DNA of 64,000 nucleotides from Geosiphon pyriformis (GCA_016748015.1 JAAOMT010000602.1:199696-263695), one strand, 5' to 3'; positions 47,905 to 59,969 are shown, counted from the stretch's first letter. Notes: generated by a model from the sequence alone, not told the origin. Numbers and translations: made by a program.

Positions 47905-48500
47905 CACTCGGCGGAAAAAAGTCATGGGACAGTTTACATTTTTATTATTTTGTATTCCATGAATGAAAAAAATATCTATAAAAATTTATTCATAACTATA
48001 TTAGCTATCTATAAATAGTAAGGAATGTATTTAAATAATAATTATTAATCAAAACAAAGATATAATTAACAATATTTAATTTACGTTTTTTTTATCAACA
48101 TAAAATATTTTGAGATTTTTTTTTTGATAAATATGAATATTCAAAAATCCAAAGTTCAAAGGAAAGACTTGGATGGCTCAAAAACATCTCAATTTACTTT
48201 CTAAATGGCCAGCACAATCACCCGATTTGAATTCAATAGAGCATTTATGGAATTATTTATAAAAACAATTCAAAAAACGAAATCCGCGCCCCGAAAATAA
48301 TCACAAATTATTCCTCGGGTTACAAGAAGAATGGCAAGCAATTCAACGAAATATCTATATAAATTTGGTTACTAGTGTATCTAAACGTATTAAAGAATGT
48401 ATTAGAAAGGTGGATGGAGCAACTAGTTATTAAATATTAAATAAAATAAAAAGTTATTAAAGAAATAATAAAGTGTCCTATGAATTTTTTCGGCCGAGTG
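47905..48500. mobile_element. Tc1-type deletion derivative (596 bp)
   Basis: Inverted repeats of about 30 bp: the left CACTCGGCGGAAAAAAGTCA matches the reverse complement of the right end CACTCGGCCGAAAAAATTCA, each flanked by TA (47903-47904 and 48501-48502). Between them only the last part of a Tc1 transposase remains, so the element lost its centre and N-terminal half. Typical non-autonomous Tc1/mariner copy that could move only with a transposase supplied elsewhere. Confidence 0.88.
48184..48433 (+). pseudogene. Tc1 transposase C-terminal fragment
   Basis: The reading frame gives HLNLLSKWPAQSPDLNSIEH then LWNYL, a TAA, and KKRNPRPENNHKLFLGLQEE continuing to IRKVDGATSY and a TAA. WPAQSPDLNSIEHLW is the Tc1 block containing the last catalytic acid (Glu in D-L-N-x-I-E). 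The upstream HTH and first two Asp are missing and a stop interrupts the fragment, so it is inactive. Confidence 0.85.
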
Positions 48501-48608
48501 TAGGTATTCGGGTGGCTGGTCACGCGTAGTTTGTCCGTGATCTATGTCTAAGGAAAATAGTCTTTTCCAAAAAATGGCTGAATCGGGAAAAATCAAATAT
48601 TTATTATA

Positions 48609-48913
48609 GGTAATTGCTAAATCGACCCACCCACAACACGTGATATAATTTACGTCATAGTTTCGTATTCAACTATAAATAGGAAGATATTAACGAATAT
48701 TATGGTTGTCCACAACGAAGTGTTTTTTAATTATAAAACACTATAAATTAGTTAAGGCATAATAAAAAATTAATATATATAATATATATTCAATTTTATA
48801 TAAGAAAAAGTTATTTTTCATTTTAATTAAAATAATATTCTATATATATATTAATATCACGTGTTGCGGGTGGGTCGATTTAGCAAAAAGGGTGGGTCAA
48901 TTTAGCAATTCCC
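48609..48913. mobile_element. MITE-like element with long inverted repeats (305 bp)
   Basis: The left end GGTAATTGCTAAATCGACCC continues to ACCCACAACACGTGATAT and is matched by the reverse complement of the right end, ATATCACGTGTTGCGGGTGGGTCGATTTAGC. The right arm carries an extra copy of the GGGTGGGTC-ATTTAGCAA segment (two tandem units). TA borders both sides. There is no coding capacity. The inverted repeats hold a palindromic CACGTG E-box. It sits about 0.1 kb from the Tc1 derivative and 0.6 kb upstream of the HMG-box gene. Confidence 0.8.
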
Positions 48914-49528
48914 TATTTATATTATAACAAATAATAATAGTAAAATAAAAATGTGGAAAAATTAAAATTTAGTTTTAAAACTAAAAAATCATATTTTCCT
49001 TTCTGTTCTGTCGTTTATGATAAGATTTAAAAATTATTTATCATTTTATTATTTTGATTTAATAAATTAATTTTAACATTATTATTTCATTTATTCTTTT
49101 TATTAACAATCGAAAGTATTATTAATGCAGAAAAATTTTCGGCTATTTATTTGTTTTTCAAAATATATAATGATGCAAATTGGTAAAGGTTAATCCAAAA
49201 TTAGAAATTATAACTATTTTTCTTAAAAAATTTTTTATCAAAGCAATCATACATAAGTTATGTATTTCTATTCTAAAAAGAAACTTCAAATATTATTAGT
49301 TAGGTCATAAGGATTTGAAAATCATTATCGAATTCAATTATTGTTGAAATGATCTAAATTAGTTAGTAACTCATTAATTAAGGCTCTGGGACTCCATCAT
49401 TCAAACTAAACATAAAAGTCAAAATCAAAATCAAACAATTTACTATAATTCAAATACCCGATTGGACATCAAGAACCTTTAATTTTTAATAAAAGGAAGG
49501 GATTCAAATTTTTTTATCCTCAGGCATA

Positions 49529-50155
49529 ATGAAATCAAAAAAACAATTCAATATACAAGTCCCATTTCCTCCGGAAATAACCGCTCAAGACTTGGTTCAA
49601 AAAAAGCTTTTAAAAAATATCTACACTAAAGCACCCAATGCCTACATAATATACCGAGGACAATATCTGGAACAATTTAATAAACATGGAATTAAAAAAA
49701 ACTTAGATGATTTATCCCAAGAAAGTAGCTCAGCATGGTATGATGAACCTGAGAAAGTTAAAGTTTTCTACAGAAATTTGGGAAAAGAAGTAACAAATCT
49801 GCTAGAAAAAAATAGAATTAGTTCCAAAAATTTTGTTGAGCAAGATTGGAATGAGTACGGCAAAAATAATAGGAAAAATGATGAAAGAGGAATTAAGAAA
49901 AAAGTAAAATCGAAATCGAAAAGTTTACCAAAGCGTTCATTAAAAGAAAAGATAGTGAATAGCGAAAAACCAGAAATTTCCATAAAACCTAATAATTTAC
50001 CAAAGGAGCAAGAAGAAGGCATTCTGAATAATGATGATCTAAACCAAGATTTTCTGAACCCTCAACCCTTAGATGACCATACAATAATGGATCTTACTTC
50101 ACTGACAACTGATGAACTAATATTATTATCTCAGATTTCAAACTGTTTATATTAA
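49529..50155 (+). CDS. HMG-box protein, MATA-HMG-like (208 aa)
   Basis: Single-exon gene, 208 residues. An HMG box occupies about 34-95: APNAYIIYRGQYLEQF opens helix 1, LSQESSSAWYDEPEKVK links helices 2 and 3 with the conserved W-x-x-[ED] spacing, and VFYRNLGKEVTNLL closes. P-N-[AS]-[FY]-x-x-[FY]-R is the start typical of fungal MATA_HMG boxes and not of structural HMGB proteins. The remainder is charged (KKKVKSKSKSLPKRSLKEK, probably a nuclear signal) with an acidic Leu-rich tail (TSLTTDELILLSQI) that could activate transcription. Arbuscular fungi and relatives carry large families of MATA-HMG genes; a role in mating-type identity cannot be claimed for any single one. Confidence 0.82.
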   Translation: MKSKKQFNIQVPFPPEITAQDLVQKKLLKNIYTKAPNAYIIYRGQYLEQFNKHGIKKNLDDLSQESSSAWYDEPEKVKVFYRNLGKEVTNLLEKNRISSKNFVEQDWNEYGKNNRKNDERGIKKKVKSKSKSLPKRSLKEKIVNSEKPEISIKPNNLPKEQEEGILNNDDLNQDFLNPQPLDDHTIMDLTSLTTDELILLSQISNCLY

Positions 50156-51371
50156 GAATTAAGTGTTTAAGCCAATATTAATAAAGACATTTATGAAAAA
50201 TAATAGATGAAATTAGGTTTTTCAAATTTTAGCCATAATTTAAGTAGTAGTATTATAAGAAAGTATTTATGCCAATATTAATAATAAACTAAATTTTTTG
50301 CCTCTTGAGTTTATGCCACCATAAGAAACTATTTTTCACTATTTTACATTCAATTACTGTTTGTTGTATCTTTGTAAACCAATGATTTTTTTAATTAAAC
50401 ATTGATTTTTATTTTACCATACCAGAAAAGATTTTTGATGGAAATTTTCGAATACAAAGATAAAAAAAACTAACACCATATTATGATTTGAGTGAGAGTA
50501 CCACCAACCAGCCACCAGTTCATTAAGGAAGAAGTCCAAAGAATGCTCAAAAATAGGATTGCTAAAACCGTTTCCTATTTTTTTTCCCATTTCCGTTTAA
50601 CTCTTTCTTCATTATGCATGAAATTGGGCTCTGTTTTGGGACGACTGCATCAATTAATTTTTCATTCCGCCACACTTTATGTATAACTGCGGCTCATCTG
50701 ACATTTAGATCGTGACCCTAAAAGGAAATTACAAAGTTTAAGGCGTTTTTAATCCATTTGTCTCAAAACTTGTTTATCCTAAAATAACATCTCGGTTATT
50801 GAGAATTAAAAAAGAATGAAATTCGAAATCAACTAAACTTCATTTCTCAAGATTTACAAAGGGCTTTGATCAAAAGCAAAAATTTGTGTTTGAATTCCAA
50901 ATCATCATATTTCGAACAAGATTTTAATTTAAAGGTAAATTTTCAATCAAGAAAAAACTAAGAAAATTAGATTTCCCCCTGTAAACCTTAAATCAAGTAT
51001 GACCTCAATATATAATAGCTAAATATTTTCGAATATAGTCATTCTGGTTTTGAGCTTCATCTTTTTAATTTGTTCCAAAAATCAATAATAAAGGAAACAG
51101 CTAAACAGAAATTCTATTCTATCTTGCCAAGGATGACTAAAATTGAAATATTTATTGCACTATTTATCTTGCAAAATTTGATCAAAGAAGTGTAAATAAG
51201 ATAATTTAATTATAAACATTGGTTTCTAAAATCAAAGTTAATTATCGAAATTAATGTAATTCCATTCCCGCTGAACAACCGCTTAACGATCTTAAATATT
51301 TCTGATGAATTCAAAATAGAATGATTAAAGTAAATTCTAAAATATCAATGTTCATAATTACCGATCGCTAA
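50156..51371. other. Intergenic region with a possible retroelement scrap
   Basis: No gene called. At about 50492-50575 a plus-strand segment reads RVPPTSHQFIKEEVQRMLKN, which resembles the start of an LTR-retrotransposon reverse transcriptase (R-V-P-P then E-E-[VI]-x-x-[ML]-L), but the match stops after about 28 codons. The rest shows nothing. Confidence 0.35.
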
Positions 51372-53211
51372 TTATTTTTTGTTGAATTTTGAATATTCGA
51401 CAGGGTATTGTTGCTGAAGTAATTTACAGGTACTTGGTCGGTTTTGAAGATCCTTAGGAATCCATCCTTCTTTCTGAATATCAAAAAAATAATATTGAGT
51501 ATTGTTCAGAGAAATCAAAGATTTCTAACCACAGATGCAAAACATACCACACCAATTTGATAGTCCCAAGTAGGGTTCACATGATTTTCGGTTTTCCACG
51601 TCCAGTAAAACCAACCACCACTATTACTCTCAAAAGCGTCAATTTGTGCCTGAGCAAATTGTAACATGAAAGCCTTTTTTGTGGGGTCGTAGTTTTTGTA
51701 ATCTGCTGCACCAGTACACGTACAATTATCGCAAATTCCTTCATATCGAGGACTGCCACCGACACCATTCAGATATTTGGCACAATCATCTGTGGAAACA
51801 GTCCATTCGCCTGTAACAGTTAGTCCAAAGTCATTTCTGCTTTGAGAAAGGGCATTGCCCCAGACGGCACAAGGAAATAACAAGAAACTCGTTTGCGAAA
51901 GCCTTAAAAGGTTTGGATCAAAGACGATATAGCTGTGGGTATCTAAAGATAACAATTTATTTAGTTTAAAAGTACTTTGAAATATTAAAATTAGCATTTA
52001 GGCATCTTTAACTTACCTAAAGCTACCCTTTCGTTGCCCTTCATAAAACCTTGCCAACTCCCCAATCCAATAAAACCATCATGATATACTAGCCATGGAG
52101 TAAAATCTTTCCCATCACCTGTGATATTCCTAATGAGTTTATAGGCGTCCAAATAAAATTTTTGGGCATCTTCCTTCTTCAATCCTTGAAAGTTGATTCG
52201 GGGCTCATTCAATACTCCAAACATTGGTGTGACGTGTTGATATTCAGGTTTATTGAAAAAGGTTATGAGGGCTGCAATGATGCGAAGTGTACGATCGGCA
52301 TTGGCTCGTCCATTGCTTCCTTGAATCCAATTGATAGTTCCTTGTTTGCCTATAAGCCAAAGAATAAAAAATATTTGGAAATTGAATCTCATATAGAAAA
52401 AACAATAGAACCATGACATACCACTATGGTTCCATCCATTCTGACTACCAGGTGCGGCATGCAATTCCACCAACACTCTTAAACCATACTTCCTCGCCCA
52501 GCTAATTCCTTTCAACAAGTAAGTCCAACTAAGTCCGGGTACATAAGGCTCCTCGGCTACAACTTCTACCGCCCAAAATCCTAGAGGGATTCGTACATGA
52601 TTCAACCCATATTGTGCCATTTCGTCGAAATCAGCCTCCTGAATAAAATTTGCATAGTGTTTCTCTAAAGTCTCTTTGGCTTTTTCAGGACCCAGACTAC
52701 TACAAAGAGACCATTCATCTACAATATCACCTGCAAAATAGGAGGGTGTAATGAAAGGTTCAAGAACTAGCCATCCACCGAGATTGACACCTCTTATCGG
52801 TTGTTTCCCATAAGCAAAAGTTTGATTTAAAGCAGGTGTATAGCTATTTGGTGCTTTTGAGTCATCAAAAATATTTTTTGTGGAGTTTGATTTGTCGATA
52901 TCATTAGGTTCAAGAGTTGGAGTTTGACCATTATTGTTATTATTTGCATTTGCCAATGAATTATCGGCATTTGATCTAGAACTACTTTTACTAATTGGTT
53001 TCTTAAATAATAAATAAAATGCTGAAGCACCTCCAGCTAATCCAATTACCAAAACAATAATAAACTTCCACCAATTACGTCCCCAAAAACTTTTGACTGG
53101 GGCTTTCTCATAAAAAATTTGAGATTCATCAGAGTGAGTGAGAGGTAAGTCTGTAGTTGAGCCGTTGACATCATTAGGATTTTTATTCGTTGTTTGAGGA
53201 CTAAAACTCAT
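51372..53211 (-). CDS. Membrane-anchored GH5 exo-beta-1,3-glucanase (4 exons, 539 aa)
   Basis: Exons 53211-52422, 52349-52017, 51942-51548 and 51473-51372 (intron phases 1, 1 and 0). A cytosolic Ser/Thr/Asn-rich tail is followed by one membrane helix (about 48-69) and an Asn-rich stalk, so this is a type II membrane enzyme with its catalytic domain outside, like yeast Exg2/Ssd-type glucosidases. The GH5 subfamily-9 landmarks are all present: RGVNLGGWLVLEPFITPS, HVRIPLGFWA, ELHAAPGSQNGWNHSG, FGVLNEPR (acid/base Glu312) and TVTGEWTVSTDDCAKYLNG (nucleophile Glu420), ending KEGWIPKDLQNRPSTC. It releases glucose from the ends of beta-1,3-glucan during wall remodelling. Intron 1 (72 nt) contains no stop and keeps frame, so it could be mistaken for coding sequence; the family alignment NHSG-KQGTINW removes it. 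Confidence 0.93.
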
Positions 53212-55564
53212 TTTTTTAAGCTTATTTCAGAAAAAAAATTATTGAGGAGACTTGAAAGCAATTGGCAAGTATTAAGAGTAAAAACAGTCAAAGACCTATC
53301 AATTTATCTGCTAACATAATGAATTTTGGGAAAAAAGTTTTGTTTTCATTTAGGTTTACTTTATACAATGCCCAAATGTATGCAAAATCAGAAAAGTGCT
53401 TACCAGATTTTTAATTGTCAAGTTAGGGTATCAAATGGGTTTCATTTGTTTAATAAAGAGACACGCTATTAGGAATATATAGGGAGTAAGGAGAAAAAAA
53501 GAATCTAATTCTGTAGATGGAACCTGGGAATGCATGTAGAAAGGTGATAACGATAAATTCGTTTATTGACCGGGTCAGCTAGTGCTTTAAACTGTTTGAG
53601 AATTAAAACCCTGATTGACTGTATTTTTCATTGTGTCAGATTACGCAAATCATTGTAATAAATTTCGTGCATATCCGTATATCATTTTAAATGAACTTAA
53701 ACTCTAATATAGCTTAAAGGATGAGTAACCAAAATTTAATCCCTTTAAAACTTCATTTTTTTTAAAATTAAACTATTTAAAATTCGAATTCTAAAAATTC
53801 AATTATAATTCAGGAGATTTGGGAATTACAATTACAAAAGAAATTTCGATGTGTAAACTTTTAATTTTGGTAATTTACAATCTGATTGACATTTCAAAAG
53901 ATCAAAACATATGGACTCATAAAATAGAAGATTATTCAATATAATATAGAAAAATATAAATGTTAAAACCACTCACATAAAAAGGTATTTTCAGTAAAAC
54001 GTTCCAACCAGAATGAAAAAGCATAGTTCCAGAATATTTAATAAATATTATCTTTGTTAAGTCACGTAATAAAAAAATCTTTGTTTCGAGAAAGAAACAC
54101 ATTACAAATATTTCTTTTAGATATAAAAAAATATTTAAAACTTTAGAAGAAGCTCCTTAATATAAAGAAACCAAATATAATCAATTAACAAGGATTTTGA
54201 ATTCAACTCATTATTTTACTTGATAATAAAATAGCAATAAATTTCACAAAACTCAAAAAAAATTATTTATTTAAACACTAACGTGAAATTGAATCAAAGA
54301 TAATATTAGCAAAAGTAAAATTGTTTGTTTGGACTTTTATCTATTAGCAGATATTGACTAGATTTAATATATTTGATTATGTCAAACTATTCAAAAACAA
54401 AAATTATCATAAATGTTTTTACTTATTGCTTTTATTAATAAATCAGGTTTAAGTTCTTGCAATATTATCATTTTCAATCTCGTTATCTTGACAGCCTTAA
54501 TAAAATTATGTATTTATTTGCTCAAAATAAGGCGAAATTCTTCTTAAAAATTTATTATCAATTTTATTGTATACTTTTCTAGTTTAGGTAATTAAAAAAA
54601 TTTATTGTTTTTTAATAAAATACTAAGAAATTAAGATTTATAAAAATATTTTGTAAAAATTAATTGTTTATTTGTAAGTTTCAAAATTTTAAAACATCTT
54701 AAATTTCCATTATCAAATTCAAAAGAATGATATAAATATGGATTAAAAAATTATAATACAGAATTCATAAAATTTTAATAATTACCCATTAATATATATT
54801 AACTTTAAACAAAATTTTCCAATTTGGAAAAACCAAATAATTGATTTTAAGCCAAAGTCTGGTTTAACATTTTACATTATTTTAATAGATTTTTTGATAA
54901 CTCCATGTTTCAAATTACTAACATTAAATCAGCCCATCAAATCTCAAGGGCTTAATATATCGGTTTTAGTTTAAAAATATTGCGTTAATAAATCAGCCAT
55001 TAAAATACCAAATCATTGTACATGTATCGGGAAACGAGGAAACGGTGATACCAAATATTATAAATTGCGAAATTGTGTAAGACACGAACTCGAAATTTAA
55101 ATCTAAATACAGACAGAAACGATTGAAGTGTTAAGGATTCATGAACTAAAAGCTTTTCACAAAGGACAGGAATACAAAAAAATTGAAAATTTATTTCGGC
55201 GTTTCAAGGTGAAGCATATATGCATATGGCTGAGTTAATATACAGTATAATCCTAAAGAAAACAACTTGTACTTTAATTTAACGATATCTCAAATCTAGA
55301 AAATGTAATAAGATTATGATCTAAGCAAAATTAATCACAAAAAAGTATAGGATCAAATTAGAAACTTCACTTTTATCGAATTAAGAAAAAGCTATTTAAA
55401 AGATACTAACCTTTTGAAAATGAGCCAAAGGATATTAATTTGGTATTTCCCACAACAAATTTATTCCTGCCATCTATTTTCATTAGTATGAAATATATGA
55501 TATTTCTGTATTTAACATGAAACGTCAATGTCTAACAAACTCGAAAAGAATCATTTCTCTCAAT
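53212..55564. other. Intergenic region, no gene seen
   Basis: AT-rich DNA between the divergent-side promoter of the glucanase and the 3' end of the cation transporter. No open frame of interest and no repeat with clear borders was found. Confidence 0.5.
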
Positions 55565-57276
55565 CTATTCGCGTTTTTGATGCTCAGGTTTATGACTTGT
55601 CTCATAATCAACGTGGACAAAAGCTCGGTCAACATTAGAAAGGCTCTCAAGTTTTATTTGCAAGCCTTCACTGATATCATGACATTCCCAAAGTGGGGTA
55701 TTTCGATCCATTACGATATCAACTTCAGCAACTATGTTGTTGCCCGCATGATACGCTCGACAAGTATCAACTTGCAAAATTTTCTCATGATGTGTTAGAG
55801 CTGAATCACAAGTAAACAGATTAAATATAATTTTTTCTGTATAGATGAACCGAAAAGGCAGTCTTCATCTAATTTGCTTACCAATGTAGGTTAATCGCTG
55901 TAAGACAGCAGTATCAGCGCTTTTTCCTATAATCAACTGGACATGTTCTATAAAAAAGCAAGTGTTAGTAAAATTCATTGGTTCATGTTATGATTAAATA
56001 AATAATGTCTGTGCTCCAGCATTCTGACCTCGTGCTGTGGCCACCCAGGCTCTTAATATTATCAAGGCTACTAAGATCCCACCAACAGGGTCTAGCCACC
56101 ACCTTAAATGATTACCAAGTAACGACATCATTAGCCCGAAAGAATTTACTATAATATCATTTCTATGATCGAGCATCAAGATTCGAGCCGATGGATTATG
56201 CCTTTGGAAGTAGCAGTAGCAAAATAATAAAGATTTGGCGACTAAGTTCAAAAATTTATGAATCAGTAAAAAGTTTTATATATATTTCAATGGGTAAGAC
56301 TTTATTCAAATACCTAAAGCTGCTACAACACAAACAACTGCCCAAATTGTGATTCGATCGTTTTCGTGCTTACCAATAAAAGCTTTGATGGCTTCAATCT
56401 AAAAAGAAATATTAAAATTATTCTATCACTTTAAAACCACATTAAGAAAGAAAATTATGCGCTTACAATAATTTGCAATGATAAGGTTGCCATTAGGGTT
56501 GAGAAAATTATTATTCCAGTTGTTTCCATGCGAGCCTTTCCCTAACGAGTTAGTTAAAGAGCCTTGAATTTTTAATTAAGAAGTTTTGATAAAATGATAT
56601 TTAGGATAAAAATCAGAAAAATACCGTGGGATATTTAACAGTATCCTTTTTATTAGCAGCCCGGGAAGTGTATACTAAAGTAGCATTTGACAAAATATCC
56701 ATAAAAGAATCCGCCATGGTTGCGAAGAGTGACAGTGATGCAGATGAAATAGCAGCATAAAGTTGAAGTCCAAAGAGTAAAATGTTGACAATCATGGAGC
56801 CATTCACTGCTATTTTAACCTCAAAATTTAAGAAATAAAGATGAAAGTCAAATTTCATGGGAAAATTACATTTCAAAGAATGCCAAAAATTGGGTTAAAA
56901 AAAATCTGTAAACTTTGAGATTGTATCTTTGTGATGGCTCCTCGTTATCAAGGGGAGCAAGAAAATCATCAATAAGCTCATTTTGCTCGCGATAAAAGGC
57001 TTGCACTTTCTTTCCTTCCCTCTTGATATCCGCATCAGATTTTCGCCTTGCTTCAAGAAGTAATGGATCATAGGGTGTAGGACTAGAAGGAGATGTCTCC
57101 CTTTCTTGGGTTTGGTTAAAAACTGGGGGAGTAGTTACTATTCTTAGAGATAATTCGGAATTAATCTTTGGAAGAGCTGAAGTGGTTGCTAGGTTATCGC
57201 CATTGGGAAAGGAAAATTCAACGACTGTTTCTTGGGGTTGTAACGCAATCTCTTCGATGGTTGTGCTCGTACACAT
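55565..57276 (-). CDS. Cation diffusion facilitator, Mn-CDF type (7 exons, 410 aa)
   Basis: Exons 57276-56914, 56819-56625, 56541-56467, 56398-56314, 56241-56029, 55947-55882 and 55800-55565, all GT..AG and in phase. The N-terminal 120 residues are cytosolic and end in FYREQNELIDDFL, a conserved fungal CDF lead-in. Transmembrane helix 2 carries ATMADSFMDILSNATLVYTS (D158-x3-D162) and helix 5 LMLDHRNDIIVNS (D264-x3-D268). Two D-x-x-x-D sites are the mark of the manganese CDF group, where zinc members have H-x-x-x-D. WWLDPVGGILVALIILRAW and the cytosolic C-terminal domain (EHVQLIIGKSADTAVLQRLT, AYHAGNNIVAEVDIVMD) complete the family. It exports metal to vacuole or secretory compartments in exchange for protons. 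The acceptor of exon 2 is the least certain junction. Confidence 0.9.
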
Positions 57277-58634
57277 TTATTTATTGATATAAGAAATTTT
57301 GTAAACGGAACGCAGTTTTATCATGAAGCAAACTATTTCAAGTGTGGGAAGTTTATTAAAAGGGATTTTTAATCTTGATTGATGTGTTAATCATTTTAGT
57401 TTTATCTTGATAACAGTCACACTAATTTCCGAATCTATTGTTGGGGGTAAATGTATTTGGGTTCAATACTTTTCAACATTCGATAATTTCGTTAATGGCG
57501 CCCAAAATCCTTTTAGGTTATGTTGTACCAATATCCTGATAGGTAGGTAAAACACTGTATGTTTTGCTTTTATGCTAAATTTAGTACAAAACGTCATATA
57601 TCTTGGCTACAAAAATCTCCTGTTAGCACTTCAATTTAGCTTAATAGTCATGATATGCCTTTTTCCAATCAAAGTATTTTTCAAAGCTAGTATTGAGTAT
57701 GGGACTATTTCTATTTATTAGTCCAGCCGTAAATCTGTTTAATTTTTAACAATAGTTAAAAGTATGATACACATGCTTTAATTCCCACCAGCGTAGGTTT
57801 TAAATGTTTTATGTCATATCTTCAATAGAAAACTAGCGATTGAGTTTCTCGTTTTGAAAAGATGCAAGAAGTGATGATTATGGCAAGAAGTGAGAAGTGT
57901 TGTAATCATATGTATTATGTTTAGTTGAAATAATGATCTCTGATGAGTTTCAATAAAATTAGAAAATTTGGTTATCCCAACCTCGAAATGTAGTGCCACT
58001 TTTTTTTTCCATTTACTTTATGCTATTAATATCTAATCTCTTTAAAATTTTCTAGTTTCATCTAAAGATAAAGTTCTTAAAATAATCGTTTTATTAGCTA
58101 TTTTGAGTTTGAGATTTATACCTCTCTTTTAAAAAAGTTTGTGGTCACTTTGAATCGAATCCCAAAAAAGGATTCAATTTTCCGGTCAAAAGTTTCAATA
58201 AATATGATTTATTATTTTTAAAGTTAATCGGCAAAGCTTAACCACCCGAAGAGAATATCATTGATAAGTTTCGAATTTGGTTTCAAAACTAATTCGGACA
58301 ATTATACTTTTCAGGGAAAATTATCGAACAATGAGTAGCCATTTATCTCGGAACAGATTATTCCTAATTTAGTAGACTGATTCTTTGAATTCTTACTCAC
58401 CGAACCTTTAAAAATGAATGAAGCAAAGACGTAACTTTCGAAGCCTCCTTTTTTAGTTTAAATTCAAACAGAATAAAATATTCTTTAAATACCCTTAGGG
58501 AAGATGGTGCAAATCCTTTGATTTTCTTGAGTGATTAACTTCTTTTTAAACTTTCAAAGAAATTACTTTTGTGATCAATTTGAATCCTCAACAAACATAA
58601 ATCGTTCATCAGACGAAGCTTTCTAATCAAAACG
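57277..58634. other. Intergenic region, no gene seen
   Basis: Divergent promoter space between the cation transporter (minus) and the unknown gene at 58635 (plus). No motif stands out. Confidence 0.5.
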
Positions 58635-59651
58635 ATGACAAAACATAATTCTTTCTCTTATTATAAGAAGGCAAATGAAAATAATTCAAACATAAGCATG
58701 TTGCAATATCCTTCACCGGTATACGAAATTTGGGCCTTAAACATGAAAAAACATAATTCAGATTCTACCACACTTTCTGAGGTGTCAGAACAACGATTAA
58801 CAGGTGAAGAGTTGAAAAGAATCTTGCCAACTCCAAACTTAGGATCCCCAATTAGAAGTTCATTTGCAAATCGTGTATTTGATCAGGTAGAACAACAAGT
58901 TCATGGTCAACTGGTTGAGTCCTGGCCGGTCACGAATGTAACAGATCAGAAAAATTTATCAAGTCAGGGAATAGCCTATGGTTTACCAAGGTCAGCTGAA
59001 GAAACTGGAAAAGGTCTTTTAAGTAAAAATTATAATGGAATTTCAATATCAAAGTCGCTCACTAAGAACATAAAAGTTAGTACAGAATTGCAGGTGCCAA
59101 CTTATCCGAGATTGAAAGAAAAAAATATTTATAGGATATCATGTCAAACTATAAGTACAATGTCATCTATACCTCAAGATTTTGATAAATATTGTGAAGT
59201 TGGTCCTTCAGAATGGTTTGCATCAAAAACTTTAATGACAGTTGTACCATCTGGCAGGAATCACGTAGACTTCCCAAAATATGAGTCTAAAGAAATGACA
59301 CGTTGGGAAATTCATTCAATAAATGAACTTCGTGAGGTTGAAGTCGAGTTTTGCACCCTATTTAATCGTATAATTACTGAAAAAGGTCACAATTTTAAAA
59401 AATTCAGACGAGAATTTGTTCAAATTCAGACAAAATTAATGATAAATAATGGATACATGCTTCGAGAATTCAATCTTTGTACGGATCGGGAACTCAAGGC
59501 GTTTTCAGCTGCTTTCGGGTGGTGCGTAAAGACTGCAGATGCACTCGAGACTTTACGGCAAAATAGTTATAAATTTCCTATCACTTTTTTACTCGGTGTT
59601 GCGATGGAGCTTCAGCAAAAGTTCGCTAAAATTATATCATCTTCTAATTAA
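58635..59651 (+). CDS. Hypothetical protein (338 aa)
   Basis: Clean single-exon frame of 338 residues with normal codon use, so very probably a gene. I do not recognise a family. The first 190 residues are Ser/Asn/Thr-rich and probably flexible. From about 225 a compact, largely helical domain begins (MTRWEIHSINELREVEVEFC, then TLFNRIITEKGHNFKKFRRE, LMINNGYMLREFNLCTDREL and AFGWCVKTADALETLRQNSY). It has no signal peptide, membrane segment, zinc-binding cluster or ATP motif. An AT-rich tract with an ATT microsatellite follows. Confidence 0.7.
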   Translation: MTKHNSFSYYKKANENNSNISMLQYPSPVYEIWALNMKKHNSDSTTLSEVSEQRLTGEELKRILPTPNLGSPIRSSFANRVFDQVEQQVHGQLVESWPVTNVTDQKNLSSQGIAYGLPRSAEETGKGLLSKNYNGISISKSLTKNIKVSTELQVPTYPRLKEKNIYRISCQTISTMSSIPQDFDKYCEVGPSEWFASKTLMTVVPSGRNHVDFPKYESKEMTRWEIHSINELREVEVEFCTLFNRIITEKGHNFKKFRREFVQIQTKLMINNGYMLREFNLCTDRELKAFSAAFGWCVKTADALETLRQNSYKFPITFLLGVAMELQQKFAKIISSSN

Positions 59652-59936
59652 TCGAAAAGAATATTTTAATTTTTGTAAAAGATAATTCAGTCAAACCTAT
59701 TATACTATTTTTTAACCTTCTTTCTTTATTTTTATACTTTTATTTTTTACTTTATTGATACTAGATGCGTAATATAATGATGAGTTTTCCAGAGCTGTAT
59801 TTTTTTCAAGTCTAAATTTTGGTTCTTATATACCAAAACTTCAATTTTTTTTTAAAAGATTAATATTATTAAAGGATTTTGGTTTTGAGAATTTCATTTT
59901 AAACATGATATTACTTAACAAGATAATTCCAAAATA

Positions 59937-59969
<33 letters not shown>

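Noticed and set aside
50492-50686. Reverse transcriptase domain of an LTR retrotransposon
   Set aside because: Only about 28 residues resemble the start of the domain; no YxDD, RNase H, integrase or LTR found nearby, so noted only as a scrap.
52350-52421. Intron 1 of the GH5 gene as coding sequence
   Set aside because: It is open and in frame, but GH5 homologues run NHSG directly into [KR]QG-x-I-x-W, and the segment has a GTATGT donor and a TTATAG acceptor.
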